NCBI GenBank assembly: GCA_937907395.1
Contig: CALCII010000013.1
Coordinates: 496,001 to 560,000 of the forward strand
Direction of reading: 5' to 3'
Source: an uncultured Chitinophagaceae bacterium
Lineage (GTDB): Bacteria; Bacteroidota; Bacteroidia; Chitinophagales; Chitinophagaceae
DNA length: 64,000 nt
Shown: one piece after another, positions 40,878 to 49,320 of the stretch
Numbering within the stretch: the stretch's first letter is position 1
Layout of the letters: each line of letters begins with the position of its first letter
Position numbers and translations under genes: made by a program
The notes under the pieces: generated by a model
The model's input: only the letters and a program-made list of their open reading frames with translations
What the model was told of the DNA's origin: nothing
The model's database searches: none

Positions 40878-41291
40878 TCAGGAAAGGGCTGTGAGATATT
40901 GTGTGAAGCAATATCCTTCCAGGCCACTCTGCGTTTTAATAAACCACCATTGGTCATTTTCTTTACGTACGAGTGTTACAAGTTCATGACGGGCGGCTTT
41001 GCCAATCACTTCTTCGTCGGTACCCGGGCCTTTGCGGATGTTCAGGTTGCTACGGCTGGTAGTAACTTTTAAAGTAGCTCCTTCCTGTACACCTGCAATG
41101 CTGTTGATATTCAGGATCAGATCTCCTGAAGAATAATCAGGATCCAGCTTTCCATATAAATCCCAGAGTTGTTGTTTGGTGGCTGCATTTGTTTCACCAT
41201 CGATATAAATAACACCACCTTCTTCTTTGATATATGCGCCGGCAGTTGTTGCGGCATCTATCAGCTCTTTGTATTTTTCCTGTAAAGTCAT
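40878..41291 (-). CDS. Bacterial SH3 domain protein
   Basis: This 137-residue protein lacks a signal peptide. The N-terminal half (EKYKELIDAATTAGAYIKEEGG to ILNINSI, in part) resembles a BON/LysM-linked spacer. The C-terminal half is an SH3b domain with SNLNIRKGPGTDEEVIG and WWFIKTQSGLEGYC. SH3b domains usually bind peptides or cell wall. It lies 10 bp downstream of the BON lipoprotein gene and is surely cotranscribed with it, so the two may act together. How it would reach the envelope without a signal is unclear. Confidence 0.85.
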   Translation of the reverse strand: MTLQEKYKELIDAATTAGAYIKEEGGVIYIDGETNAATKQQLWDLYGKLDPDYSSGDLILNINSIAGVQEGATLKVTTSRSNLNIRKGPGTDEEVIGKAARHELVTLVRKENDQWWFIKTQSGLEGYCFTQYLTALS

Positions 41292-41301
41292 TTTTGCCTC
41301 C

Positions 41302-41808
41302 TTATTTTTTTATGAGTCCTGTTGATTCAATTTTTTTCAAACCCAGGCTGCGCAATCCGTTAACTGCGATCATTAATTTCTGAACGCTTGATTTTGCAAC
41401 TTCACCGGTGAGTGTTAATACGCCGTCTTTCAACTGGCTTTTCACTCCGGGATAATCTTTTAATGCATCTGTAATTGCTTTCTCCAGTTCAGTTGTTGCA
41501 GTTTGTACGGGTGGGGGAGGCGGTGGTGCCACTACTGTACAATTGTTGACTACGCTTTTCACTCCGGCGATATTTTTTACCGCTTCTTCAATTTTTGATT
41601 TGAGCGATTCTTCTTTTAATTCGCCGGAGATGGTGGCTATACCATCTTTTACAGTTACAGCAGCTTTGCTAAGATTCGCATCGGCTTGTAATACTTTTTC
41701 AATGGAAGCCTGCACATCTGTGTCTTTGGGTTTGCTTTTGCAAGCAGCCATGCCCAACATCGCCAACAAAGCAAAAGTTGTAAGAGATGTTGCAATGATT
41801 TTTTTCAT
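41302..41808 (-). CDS. BON-domain lipoprotein
   Basis: This 168-residue lipoprotein begins at ATG 41808 with a signal and lipobox (LGMAACKS). Two BON domains follow: about 28-90 (VTVKDGIATISGELKEESLKSKIEE, in part, then IAGVKSVVN) and 108-168 (LKDGVLTLTGEVAKSSVQKLM). They are separated by a proline linker of six or more prolines. BON domains bind phospholipid membranes; OsmY and DolP are the model proteins. An earlier in-frame ATG at 41886 was rejected because it places the signal internally. It is the first gene of a two-gene operon with the SH3 protein. Confidence 0.88.
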   Translation of the reverse strand: MKKIIATSLTTFALLAMLGMAACKSKPKDTDVQASIEKVLQADANLSKAAVTVKDGIATISGELKEESLKSKIEEAVKNIAGVKSVVNNCTVVAPPPPPPVQTATTELEKAITDALKDYPGVKSQLKDGVLTLTGEVAKSSVQKLMIAVNGLRSLGLKKIESTGLIKK

Positions 41809-41953
41809 ATAAATAAAATTTAGGAAACGAATGTATTTAAATAGTAAGCATAAAGCCGTGAGAGATAGATATATATAGTTGTTCACATGAGCAAAAGTGG
41901 TGCAACCTGTTTTAACTATTTATCGTCGCAAATCCGGAATAGTTAATTCAAAA

Positions 41954-41986
41954 TAAAAGCAGGAGACAAATTGCCCCCTGCTTTTA
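41954..41986 (-). terminator. Intrinsic terminator of the OmpA-like gene
   Basis: TAAAAGCAGG (41954-41963) pairs with CCTGCTTTTA (41977-41986). It lies 20 bp after the stop of the OmpA-like gene on the minus strand. Confidence 0.8.
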
Positions 41987-42005
41987 TAAAATATGATTTC
42001 AGTTA

Positions 42006-43337
42006 TTAATATTCGAGTTTCATTTCCACCCGTCTGTTTTTAGATCTTCCAGCTTCTGTTTTGTTGCTGGCTTTTGGCTTCGTATCACCATATCCTTTGT
42101 ACGATAAGCGTTCGGAGCTGATGCCTTTCTGGATGAAATAATCAGCCACAGCTTTTGCACGGCGCTCACTCCACATCAGGTTACGTTCAGGCGTACCTCT
42201 GTTGTCGGCATGAGCTTCAATAACCAGGTGAAGTTTTGGTTCCTGTTTCAATATTTCAGCTACTTCATTTAATGGTTTCAATGAAACATCAAGTAATTCG
42301 TCACTGGCAAATTTGAATTGAATGCTTCTTGCTACAAGGTTTACCTTGTTTACAATTTCCTCTTTTATTTCGGGACAACCACCATTTGCAGGTATACCAG
42401 CCAGATCGGGGCATTTATCATGATCATCATCAATACCATCTTTATCAGTATCCGGTACCGGGCATCCTTTGTACTTAGACATACCGGCAACTGTTGGGCA
42501 GGCATCTTCTTTATCGGGAATGCCATCATTGTCAGTGTCAGCAAGAGGGCAACCATGATCGGTTCCGTATTCTTTCGGACAAGGATCGTAGTTGTCTGCA
42601 ATACCATCTCCATCAGAATCCGGACAGCCCTTCATTACCCCTACAATATCCGGGCATTCATCCAGTGAATCAACCACACCATCGCCATCCCTGTCTGGCG
42701 GAAGAACTGGTTTTACTTCCAGTAATTCGGGTTCTTTTTTCTTTCTTCCGGTTGATTGCGCAAATCCTATACTATAGTGGAGATAGTCTTTTGTAATACC
42801 ATCTGTTAATCGTTTGCGCCATTGCATTTGTAAGTGGAGGTAAGCACCTTCATTAAACCGAAATTGCAATCCCGTTCCTAATGGTGCGTAAATAGCAAAT
42901 TGTTCAGGAAAAATACCAAAGCCTAAACCAGCAGTAAGAAAAGGATTGATAGCAGCATTTTCTTTCGCAGCTTTGAAATGCATTAGTGCATCTACTTGTG
43001 TGCTGAACTTTGCATTTCCTATCGCATCATCTTTTACAAAATTGGCAGGGAAGTTTGAGAACGTTCCTGTAAGATTGATAGAATAAGCAAAACCTTTGCT
43101 TACATTCTTCCACCAACCGATTCCAAAGCCTATTGATTTTTTGCCGGGCTTTAACCAATCTCCCTGGTCTAAAGCTTTGCTTAGTGAAGAATCGGAAATA
43201 AGTCCGGGAGTTGAGTAATCAGAAAAAGTAATGTTGTAAGTTACGAGGGGAGCCTTTTTATTTACAGTCTTTGTCTGGCTCATTGCGGCAGTACTCATCA
43301 GCAGAAATACTGCAAGTGTGAATTTAAAAGGTTTCAT
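42006..43337 (-). CDS. OmpA family outer-membrane protein with TSP3 repeats
   Basis: This 443-residue protein has a signal peptide (MKPFKFTLAVFLLMSTAAMSQ, in part), an N-terminal barrel-like region (to about 215), then calcium-binding thrombospondin type 3 repeats (DRDGDGVVDSLDECPD, DSDGDGIADNYDPCP, DTDNDGIPDKEDACP, DTDKDGIDDDHDKCP) and a C-terminal OmpA peptidoglycan-binding domain (FKFASDELL, EAHADNRGTPERNLMWSERRA in part, SYKGYGDTKP, NRRVEM). It links the outer membrane to the wall. It is monocistronic and divergent from the coiled-coil gene across an 18-bp palindrome. Confidence 0.93.
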   Translation of the reverse strand: MKPFKFTLAVFLLMSTAAMSQTKTVNKKAPLVTYNITFSDYSTPGLISDSSLSKALDQGDWLKPGKKSIGFGIGWWKNVSKGFAYSINLTGTFSNFPANFVKDDAIGNAKFSTQVDALMHFKAAKENAAINPFLTAGLGFGIFPEQFAIYAPLGTGLQFRFNEGAYLHLQMQWRKRLTDGITKDYLHYSIGFAQSTGRKKKEPELLEVKPVLPPDRDGDGVVDSLDECPDIVGVMKGCPDSDGDGIADNYDPCPKEYGTDHGCPLADTDNDGIPDKEDACPTVAGMSKYKGCPVPDTDKDGIDDDHDKCPDLAGIPANGGCPEIKEEIVNKVNLVARSIQFKFASDELLDVSLKPLNEVAEILKQEPKLHLVIEAHADNRGTPERNLMWSERRAKAVADYFIQKGISSERLSYKGYGDTKPKASNKTEAGRSKNRRVEMKLEY

Positions 43338-43428
43338 AGAAATATTTGATAGCTGCTAAGATAATGCGCTGAAACCGAATTTCCTATGCCTTGCGGCTTT
43401 TATTGAGTGAAAGGTTTTTTTGTGAAAA

Positions 43429-43446
43429 AAAATACCTAGGTATTTT
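43429..43446. promoter_or_regulatory. 18-bp perfect palindrome AAAATACCTAGGTATTTT
   Basis: The palindrome lies in the 189-bp divergent space, 92 bp from the OmpA-like ATG and 80 bp from the coiled-coil ATG. The position suits an operator for either gene; with no T-tract and no loop it is not a terminator. Confidence 0.45.
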
Positions 43447-43526
43447 GAAAAGATCTGCTTAAATTTAGTGTATCAAATAAGTTCTTTGAGACAACCCAAT
43501 TTTCTCACTATTTAAAACTGTTTGCC

Positions 43527-43892
43527 ATGGTTTCCACTGACACAACACAGTTACACCAGGAATGCAATGACTGGAGAGAGCATTTGCGTTCCTACAGAAA
43601 TGAGCTCGGTCAACTTCGTGATGAATTACAAGTTTTTGCCGGGCAGCAAAATGACAAAGAAGTATTAACAGAAGTAGAACATTTTCACAACCAGTTCTAC
43701 ATTCAACAGATCAACATTCATGATCTGAAACAAGCGATCAAAACACACGACCGCAAACTCGAATCTTCCCCGGCTGAACTGAATGATGAAACACTGTCTG
43801 AGCATGAAGATCTTCATGGACAGTACCAAACTCTCGAACAAACGATCTCTGAACTGCGAAACGATTTCCGACATTTTAAAGGTCGATCGTAA
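43527..43892 (+). CDS. Small coiled-coil protein
   Basis: This is a 121-residue soluble protein of no known family. It is almost wholly charged helix with heptad spacing (HLRSYRNELGQLRDELQVF, HDLKQAIKTHDRKLE, QTLEQTISELRNDFRHF), suggesting a coiled coil or helical bundle. Histidine is frequent. ATG 43527 follows directly after a short AT-rich leader. It is divergent from the OmpA-like gene and upstream of the EF-G paralogue, with 123 bp between, so it is probably a separate unit. No function can be inferred. Confidence 0.7.
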   Translation: MVSTDTTQLHQECNDWREHLRSYRNELGQLRDELQVFAGQQNDKEVLTEVEHFHNQFYIQQINIHDLKQAIKTHDRKLESSPAELNDETLSEHEDLHGQYQTLEQTISELRNDFRHFKGRS

Positions 43893-44015
43893 TTTCCCTT
43901 CTTCGCTTCCTCTCTGACCGCTTATCGCCGTCCCAAATTCTTGATTTTGCCTAAAACCCAGCCTTGCATCATTGTGATGTGAGTATACTATTATTTACTT
44001 TTTAAATTTTTTGAT

Positions 44016-46154
44016 ATGGCAGAATTTGATACCTCACACGTTAAAAATATTGTCTTGCTGGGACATGCAGGTTCCGGTAAGACCTCATTAGCGGAGTGTA
44101 TGCTTTACGAAGCAGGTTTAATTACCCGACGTGGCAGTATTGCCGAAAAAAATACAGTAGCCGACTACCACGAACTGGAACAGGAACGTGGCAACTCTAT
44201 TTTCTCCAAATTACTTCATACAAAATGGCAGGGTTATAAAATCAATATCATCGATACCCCCGGTTATGATGATTTCGCCGGAGAAGTAATTTCGGCTCTT
44301 CGGGTAGCCGACACCGGTGTAATGTTGCTCAATGGCGTTATGGGTGTTGAAGTAGGTACTGATATTATCTGGGAGTATACAGAAAAATTCAAAACCCCTA
44401 TGTTACTTGCTGTAAACAAGCTGGATGATGAAAATGCAGATTTTGACCGCACACTTGCTGAAGCAAAATCACATTTCGGAAGTAAAGTAGTGGCTGTTCA
44501 ATATCCTTTAAACCAGGGTATTGGATTCAATGCAATTATTGATGTATTGAAAATGACCATGTATAAGTTTCCGGAAAAAGGTGGCAAACCTGAAAAATTA
44601 CCCATCCCTGATTCTGAAAAGGAAAAAGCCGATAACCTGCACCGTGAGTTGGTCGAAGCAATTGCTGTGAACGACGAAACCCTTATGGAGCATTACCTTG
44701 ATAAAGGAGAACTGGATGAAGATGAAATGAAAACTGGTTTGAAAAAATCACTCATTAATCATGATTTGTTCCCTGTATTCTGTATATCGGCTGTAAGAGA
44801 TATGGGCAGCGGAAGGATCATGGGCTTTATCGACAATGTTTGTCCAAGTGCCAACGAAATGCCTCACCAGGTTACCAAAGCAGGTGAAGATCTTCCCTGC
44901 GATGCAAATGGCCCGGCTTGTATTTTCATCTATAAAACAGTGAGTGAACCACATGTAGGGGAACTGTCATTCTTTAAAGTTTACTCCGGCACCATTAAAA
45001 GCGGAATGGAACTTGAAAATGAAACTACAGGTGTATCCGAAAAAATTAATCAGCTGTTTCTGGTAGAAGGAAATAAGCGTGTTCCTGTAAATGAACTGGT
45101 GGCTGGAGATATTGGAGCCACGCTCAAATTAAAGAACACGCATACCAATAACACGCTTCATATCCGTGGTAAAAATTATGAGTTGAAGCCCATTGAATAT
45201 CCTCGTTCCAACATGACGGTTGCAATTGAGCCCGGCAAGAAAGGCGAAGAAGAAAAGCTTTCAGTAGCGCTTCATCAGCTGGTGGAAGAAGATCCCACTT
45301 TGATTGTGGAGGTATCTTCAGAATTAAAGCAAACACTGTTGCATTGCCAGGGCGATATGCATCTGGCTGTTGCCAAATGGAAAATTGAACATAATCACAA
45401 AGTGGATGTGAAGTTTATTAAACCCCGGATTGCTTACCGTGAAACGATTCGCCGTATGGCAGAGTCTACTTATCGCCACAAAAAACAAAGTGGAGGTGCC
45501 GGACAATTTGGTGAAGTGTTTATGCGCATTGAACCCTGGTATGAAGGAATGCCGGAGCCTGCTAATCTTTCAGTAAGAGGAAAGGATATTCACAACCTCG
45601 ACTGGGGTGGTAAGTTGGTGTTTTATAATTGTATCGTGGGAGGTGCTATTGATCAACGGTTTCTTCCATCTATTTTAAAAGGGGTCATGGAAAAAATGCA
45701 TGAAGGCCCGTTAACGGGATCTTATGTACGTGATGTTCGTGTTTGCGTGTATGATGGTAAAATGCATCCGGTGGATAGCAATGATATTTCATTCAAAATT
45801 GCCGGGTTACAGGCATTTCGCCAGGCCTTCCAGCAAGCCGATCCACAGATATTAGAGCCAATCATGCATGTGGAAGTACTTTGTCCTGATGATCTTACTG
45901 GTGCCATAATGGGCGATTTACAAAGCCGCAGGGCTATTGTTGAAGGTATTGACAGTGAAGGGCACTTCCAGAAAGTGATCGGACGGGTTCCATTGGCTGA
46001 AATGGATGGTTATTCATCATCTCTTCGATCCATTACGCAGGGAAGGGCTAAGTTTTCCAGCTCATTCCTGGAATATGCACCTGTTCCATTTGATTTGCAG
46101 CGGAAACTGGTGGATGATTATGCAAAAACGGAGAAAGAAGAAGTACTTGCATAA
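44016..46154 (+). CDS. Elongation factor G paralogue (EF-G2-like)
   Basis: This 712-residue protein has the full EF-G domain order. The G domain shows GHAGSGKT (16-23) and NKLD, but switch I reads EQERGNSIFSKLLH instead of ERGITI and the G3 motif is D80-TPGY-D instead of DTPGH, so the catalytic histidine of translational GTPases is a tyrosine (Y84). This resembles Bacteroides EF-G2, reported to support translation without GTPase activity and to matter under starvation. Domains II-V (for example HRKKQSGGAGQFGEV-type loop, seen as KKQSGGAGQFGEVFMRIEP) are intact. It is monocistronic with a strong terminator. A canonical fusA should be elsewhere. Confidence 0.9.
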   Translation: MAEFDTSHVKNIVLLGHAGSGKTSLAECMLYEAGLITRRGSIAEKNTVADYHELEQERGNSIFSKLLHTKWQGYKINIIDTPGYDDFAGEVISALRVADTGVMLLNGVMGVEVGTDIIWEYTEKFKTPMLLAVNKLDDENADFDRTLAEAKSHFGSKVVAVQYPLNQGIGFNAIIDVLKMTMYKFPEKGGKPEKLPIPDSEKEKADNLHRELVEAIAVNDETLMEHYLDKGELDEDEMKTGLKKSLINHDLFPVFCISAVRDMGSGRIMGFIDNVCPSANEMPHQVTKAGEDLPCDANGPACIFIYKTVSEPHVGELSFFKVYSGTIKSGMELENETTGVSEKINQLFLVEGNKRVPVNELVAGDIGATLKLKNTHTNNTLHIRGKNYELKPIEYPRSNMTVAIEPGKKGEEEKLSVALHQLVEEDPTLIVEVSSELKQTLLHCQGDMHLAVAKWKIEHNHKVDVKFIKPRIAYRETIRRMAESTYRHKKQSGGAGQFGEVFMRIEPWYEGMPEPANLSVRGKDIHNLDWGGKLVFYNCIVGGAIDQRFLPSILKGVMEKMHEGPLTGSYVRDVRVCVYDGKMHPVDSNDISFKIAGLQAFRQAFQQADPQILEPIMHVEVLCPDDLTGAIMGDLQSRRAIVEGIDSEGHFQKVIGRVPLAEMDGYSSSLRSITQGRAKFSSSFLEYAPVPFDLQRKLVDDYAKTEKEEVLA

Positions 46155-46208
46155 CAAAAACGAATGCAGTATTTTGTCGTGAAACCACATTGAATACAGT
46201 GGAAAAAG

Positions 46209-46282
46209 ACCACAGAGAACCGGGCTTCCAAAAAACTACTTTGTGACTTTGAAACGTACGTGTTCTCTGTGGTTTCTTTTTT
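46209..46282. terminator. Long-loop bidirectional terminator
   Basis: ACCACAGAGAAC (46209-46220) pairs perfectly with GTTCTCTGTGGT (46262-46273) across a 41-base loop. TTCTTTTTT follows on the plus strand and CTTTTT on the minus strand. It separates the convergent EF-G2-like and dodecin genes. Confidence 0.7.
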
Positions 46283-46286
46283 GTTT

Positions 46287-46487
46287 CTATTCTAAGCGGA
46301 ACGATATTTTACACACACAGCCATAAGTGGTAACCTGTCCGTCTTTTACATGTGCTTTAATGTCCTGCACATAAACAGAATCAATGTTCCGGATTGTTTT
46401 AGAAGCTTCTGCCACGGCCTGGCGGATAGCGTCATCTATTCCTTTTTCTGAGGAAGCTATTACTTCAATCACTTTTACAATAGGCAT
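46287..46487 (-). CDS. Dodecin family protein
   Basis: Dodecins are about 66-residue proteins that form hollow 12-mers storing or buffering flavins. This one, 66 residues, reads VKVIEVIASSEKGIDDAIRQAV, in part, then NIDSVYVQDIKAHVKDGQVTTYGCVCKISFRLE, in part, matching the family fold. At the position of the flavin-stacking tryptophan the sequence has tyrosine (SVYV), which may weaken or alter ligand stacking. It is convergent with the EF-G paralogue. Confidence 0.9.
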   Translation of the reverse strand: MPIVKVIEVIASSEKGIDDAIRQAVAEASKTIRNIDSVYVQDIKAHVKDGQVTTYGCVCKISFRLE

Positions 46488-46563
46488 AAAAATTCTTTTA
46501 AAGGTTCTTTATATGAACCTTTAAGTTAGAAAACCTGAGTGATTAAATGAAATGTAAATGAGA

Positions 46564-46938
46564 TTACCAACGATTGGATGGACCGCCACGATCTCCACGG
46601 TAACCGCCGCCGCCTTTATTGTATCCTCCACCGCCGCCACCTCTGTTTCCAGAGTATCCGCCGCCGCCAGAGTAACCACCGCCGCCACCGGGGCGATCAT
46701 CGGCCGCTTTTACAACCAATGGTTTGCGTTGTTTTCCGAGATAAATATCATTGAGGAGTTCAATTGCTTGTTGGGCATCTTCGTCATTTTCCATATTCAC
46801 AAAGCCGAATCCACGGCTTTTGCCGGTGGCTTTATCAATGGCAACTTTTGCAGATTTAACAGGGCCAAATTTCTCAAAAATTTCCTCGAGTTCAGCATCA
46901 TCGAGGTCATAGGGGAGGCCTGCAACAAAAAGGTTCAT
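46564..46938 (-). CDS. RRM RNA-binding protein with glycine-rich tail
   Basis: This is a 124-residue protein with one RNA-recognition motif: RNP2 LFVAGLPYD at residues 3-11 and RNP1 KSRGFGFVNME at about 42-52. A tail of about 45 residues is rich in glycine, tyrosine and arginine (GGGGGYSGGGGYSGNRGG). Small RRM proteins of this type are common in Bacteroidota and cyanobacteria, often cold-induced. The tail may drive RNA binding or condensation. It is monocistronic. Its DNA shows tandem GC-rich repeats that encode the glycine tail. Confidence 0.93.
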   Translation of the reverse strand: MNLFVAGLPYDLDDAELEEIFEKFGPVKSAKVAIDKATGKSRGFGFVNMENDEDAQQAIELLNDIYLGKQRKPLVVKAADDRPGGGGGYSGGGGYSGNRGGGGGGYNKGGGGYRGDRGGPSNRW

Positions 46939-47128
46939 ATCAGGGATTTTTGTAAATGTAATAATATTTCGCAGCGGGAGAAAAATAAAATTCGGACAGG
47001 CTTAAAACCTGCATGGTTCCCACAAGTTCCGGCAGTTTATCTACTTCTTATTAACTGCTATTTGAATTGGAATTAATTAAGAGTACATTAGTTATGCGAT
47101 TCTTTTTTTTAACCCAAAATCAACTATT

Positions 47129-47545
47129 ATGAACTCGAAAAAACTTGTTATCGGGGGAATTCTTGGTGGTGTGGTGATCTTCTTTGCCGGATGGCTTATT
47201 TACGGAATACTGCTCATGGATTATATGGCACATCATAGCCGCATGAGCTCCGGGGCATTCCGCTCCGAAACAGAAATGGTAATGTGGGCAATGGCACTAG
47301 GTAATCTTGGTTTCGGTTTTCTGCTTTCCTTTCTCCTTTCGAAATCAAATGTGAATGATTTGAAGGGAGGGCTCATCTATGGAGCGTTGCTGGGGCTTTT
47401 CATTTCCTTTTCAATGGATATGATGTTATATGCCCAGCTCAATATCTGGGGTAAAGGAGCTATAGTGGCAGATGTGATTGGTTCAACAATCATGTTTGCA
47501 ATTGCAGGTGCCGTAATAGGGCTTGTGAATGGTAAACTGAAATAG
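47129..47545 (+). CDS. Four-helix membrane protein of unknown function
   Basis: This 138-residue protein has four hydrophobic segments (VIGGILGGVVIFFAGWLIY in part, MALGNLGFGFLLSFLL, GALLGLFISFSM, IGSTIMFAIAGAVIGLV) and a polar first loop with methionines and histidines (MDYMAHHSRMSSG). I cannot assign a family with confidence; it resembles small Bacteroidota membrane proteins of the DUF1761 type. A perfect 34-bp hairpin follows the stop. Confidence 0.65.
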   Translation: MNSKKLVIGGILGGVVIFFAGWLIYGILLMDYMAHHSRMSSGAFRSETEMVMWAMALGNLGFGFLLSFLLSKSNVNDLKGGLIYGALLGLFISFSMDMMLYAQLNIWGKGAIVADVIGSTIMFAIAGAVIGLVNGKLK

Positions 47546-47579
47546 AAAAATAAGGGCTGCAATTGCAGCCCTTATTTTT
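47546..47579. terminator. Perfect 34-bp bidirectional terminator
   Basis: AAAAATAAGGGCTGCAA (47546-47562) is the exact complement of 47563-47579, so both strands get a stem and a T-rich end. It overlaps the CotH gene stop codon by two bases. Confidence 0.93.
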
Positions 47580-49194
47580 AAAGCTTTACGATTTTCCGAT
47601 AAAATTGTTCCCCGGTTTCGGCTTCAATTTTTACGATATAACTTCCTCTTTGCCATTTTGCAGCAGCAATTGAAACGTTATTAATGCCTGCGTTGATATC
47701 TGCGTTTTGCAGATAGATCTGTTGTCCGCTGAGATTGACAACCCTGATGGTCACCTTCTGGATTCTTCTCGATTTTACAGTAACAGTATAAGAACTGGTT
47801 ACCGGATTGGGTGCACCGCTGATGATGGCAGATACTTTTAGCTCATCAGGGAAATCATAACAGGCGCCTTCGTTTGGAATATGCCGGTCAATCCAGGTAA
47901 TTCGTTTTTCAATCCATTCTTTCAGATAATAAATTTCGCCGTCATAAGTAGATGCAATCGGATTTGGATTGGGCCATACATAAGTTCCTAAGGTTGTCCA
48001 TTTGGTAAAATGCCGTTGCCTGGCTTCGCCAGTTAGTGTATAGACAGAATCGATGAGTTGGTTAATTCTGTCGATACTAAGACTGGTTTGACGTAGCTCT
48101 TTCCACCGGCACCTGAGTTTGGCACGAAAGCCCGCATCATTTGTAAGCTTATCCCACCAAAAAGGAATCAGCCAATAATCAGTGGGACAGGTCTTATTAA
48201 ATTCAAATGCCCATCCTGCGGTATCAACAGCATTACAATAGTTAGCATTCCTGAATGCCAGATCGTAATCCCACACAGGTCCGGCAAAAATTTTACCACC
48301 TTTACTTAAGCGATCTTTATAGAAATAAGCACTCAACCGGTAGCCGTCTACGTTTCTGCTGATTTCGTTGATGATCATATAGTCTATGAAGGATGCTTCA
48401 TCGGCGAATTGGCGCCAATTGTTTGTGGTAAGATTAGAATTGTATAGTGCGGTTTCAAAACTATCTGTATATCTGCGAAGGTAGGCTGCCTGCTGTTCTG
48501 TTATTGCAGTAACTTTTGGATAGGTATACGAGAATTGAATTCGTTGATTTTGTGATCCATTTAAAGGTTGATAGGAAGAAAACCATGCATCTGCATCTTT
48601 GTCTATTGCAAAAATGTATCCACCTGTTACAGCATCTCCATCAGCATCCGTTGTTGCGATTTTAGAAATATTAACTCTTCCGCTTCCTCGTTTTATTTTT
48701 TCCATGAAAACATAAATCCCTTTGTATTCGCCATTGAGGATCAGCTCCACGTAGCGGCAATTGGCAGCCCATCGTCCCATTTCACGGCTCATGGTGTAGG
48801 CAAGAAAATTCCGCATCAGGGTTTTGTCGCTATAAGGTGCATATAAAACCCAATCACTTTCCTTTGGTAGCCCAAACAAAGATTTGTCCACCGTTTTACC
48901 GGCAGCATCCCATAATTCAATGCTGTAGGATTTCATTGGAAATTGTTGTGATGACTCTCCTCGGATTTCAATTCCTATTTTACCATTATAGTGATTGAAG
49001 ATATCTGTTGTATTATTCCGAACGTTCACTCCATTGTAAATGATGCCCATGTCAGCCATGATTTTTGGCTCATCCACTATGGCTTGGCCGTTTGTGTTAA
49101 TGCTGATAATGGGAAGATTGGAGGAAGTAAACACCTGGGCGGTGATGGTACTACTGATCAATAAAAATGTGAGCAGGGTATAAATCTGTTTCAT
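47578..49194 (-). CDS. Secreted CotH kinase-fold protein, T9SS cargo
   Basis: This 538-residue secreted protein has a signal peptide (MKQIYTLLTFLLISSTITAQ). CotH hallmarks follow: GIEIRGESSQQFPMKSYSIE, in part, WVLYAPYSDKTLMRNFLAY, GEYKGIYVFMEKIKRG, DYMIINEISRNVDGY and GPVWDYDLAF, the active-site-like aspartates. CotH folds are atypical protein kinases in spore-coat and some secreted proteins. A type A T9SS domain ends it (SGAPNPVTSSYTVTV to RKIVKL). ATG 49194 is chosen because it begins the signal. Substrate and role are unknown. Confidence 0.92.
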   Translation of the reverse strand: MKQIYTLLTFLLISSTITAQVFTSSNLPIISINTNGQAIVDEPKIMADMGIIYNGVNVRNNTTDIFNHYNGKIGIEIRGESSQQFPMKSYSIELWDAAGKTVDKSLFGLPKESDWVLYAPYSDKTLMRNFLAYTMSREMGRWAANCRYVELILNGEYKGIYVFMEKIKRGSGRVNISKIATTDADGDAVTGGYIFAIDKDADAWFSSYQPLNGSQNQRIQFSYTYPKVTAITEQQAAYLRRYTDSFETALYNSNLTTNNWRQFADEASFIDYMIINEISRNVDGYRLSAYFYKDRLSKGGKIFAGPVWDYDLAFRNANYCNAVDTAGWAFEFNKTCPTDYWLIPFWWDKLTNDAGFRAKLRCRWKELRQTSLSIDRINQLIDSVYTLTGEARQRHFTKWTTLGTYVWPNPNPIASTYDGEIYYLKEWIEKRITWIDRHIPNEGACYDFPDELKVSAIISGAPNPVTSSYTVTVKSRRIQKVTIRVVNLSGQQIYLQNADINAGINNVSIAAAKWQRGSYIVKIEAETGEQFYRKIVKL

Positions 49195-49270
49195 ATGGGA
49201 AAAAATCAGGAAGCAAAGGTACTGTATATCTATATGGCAGCAGGAACGAGCCAACTGATCTTGATCACAT

Positions 49271-49304
49271 AAAAAAACGCCCTGCATCAGCAAGGCGTTT
49301 TTTT
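49271..49304. terminator. Bidirectional terminator
   Basis: Seven A residues, ACGCC-type stem CGCC/GGCG and seven T residues (49298-49304) form a hairpin of at least 11 bp including the A/T arms. It ends the metalloprotease gene on the minus strand, 16 bp after its stop. Confidence 0.88.
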
Positions 49305-49320
49305 AATTCTAAAAGGATTG

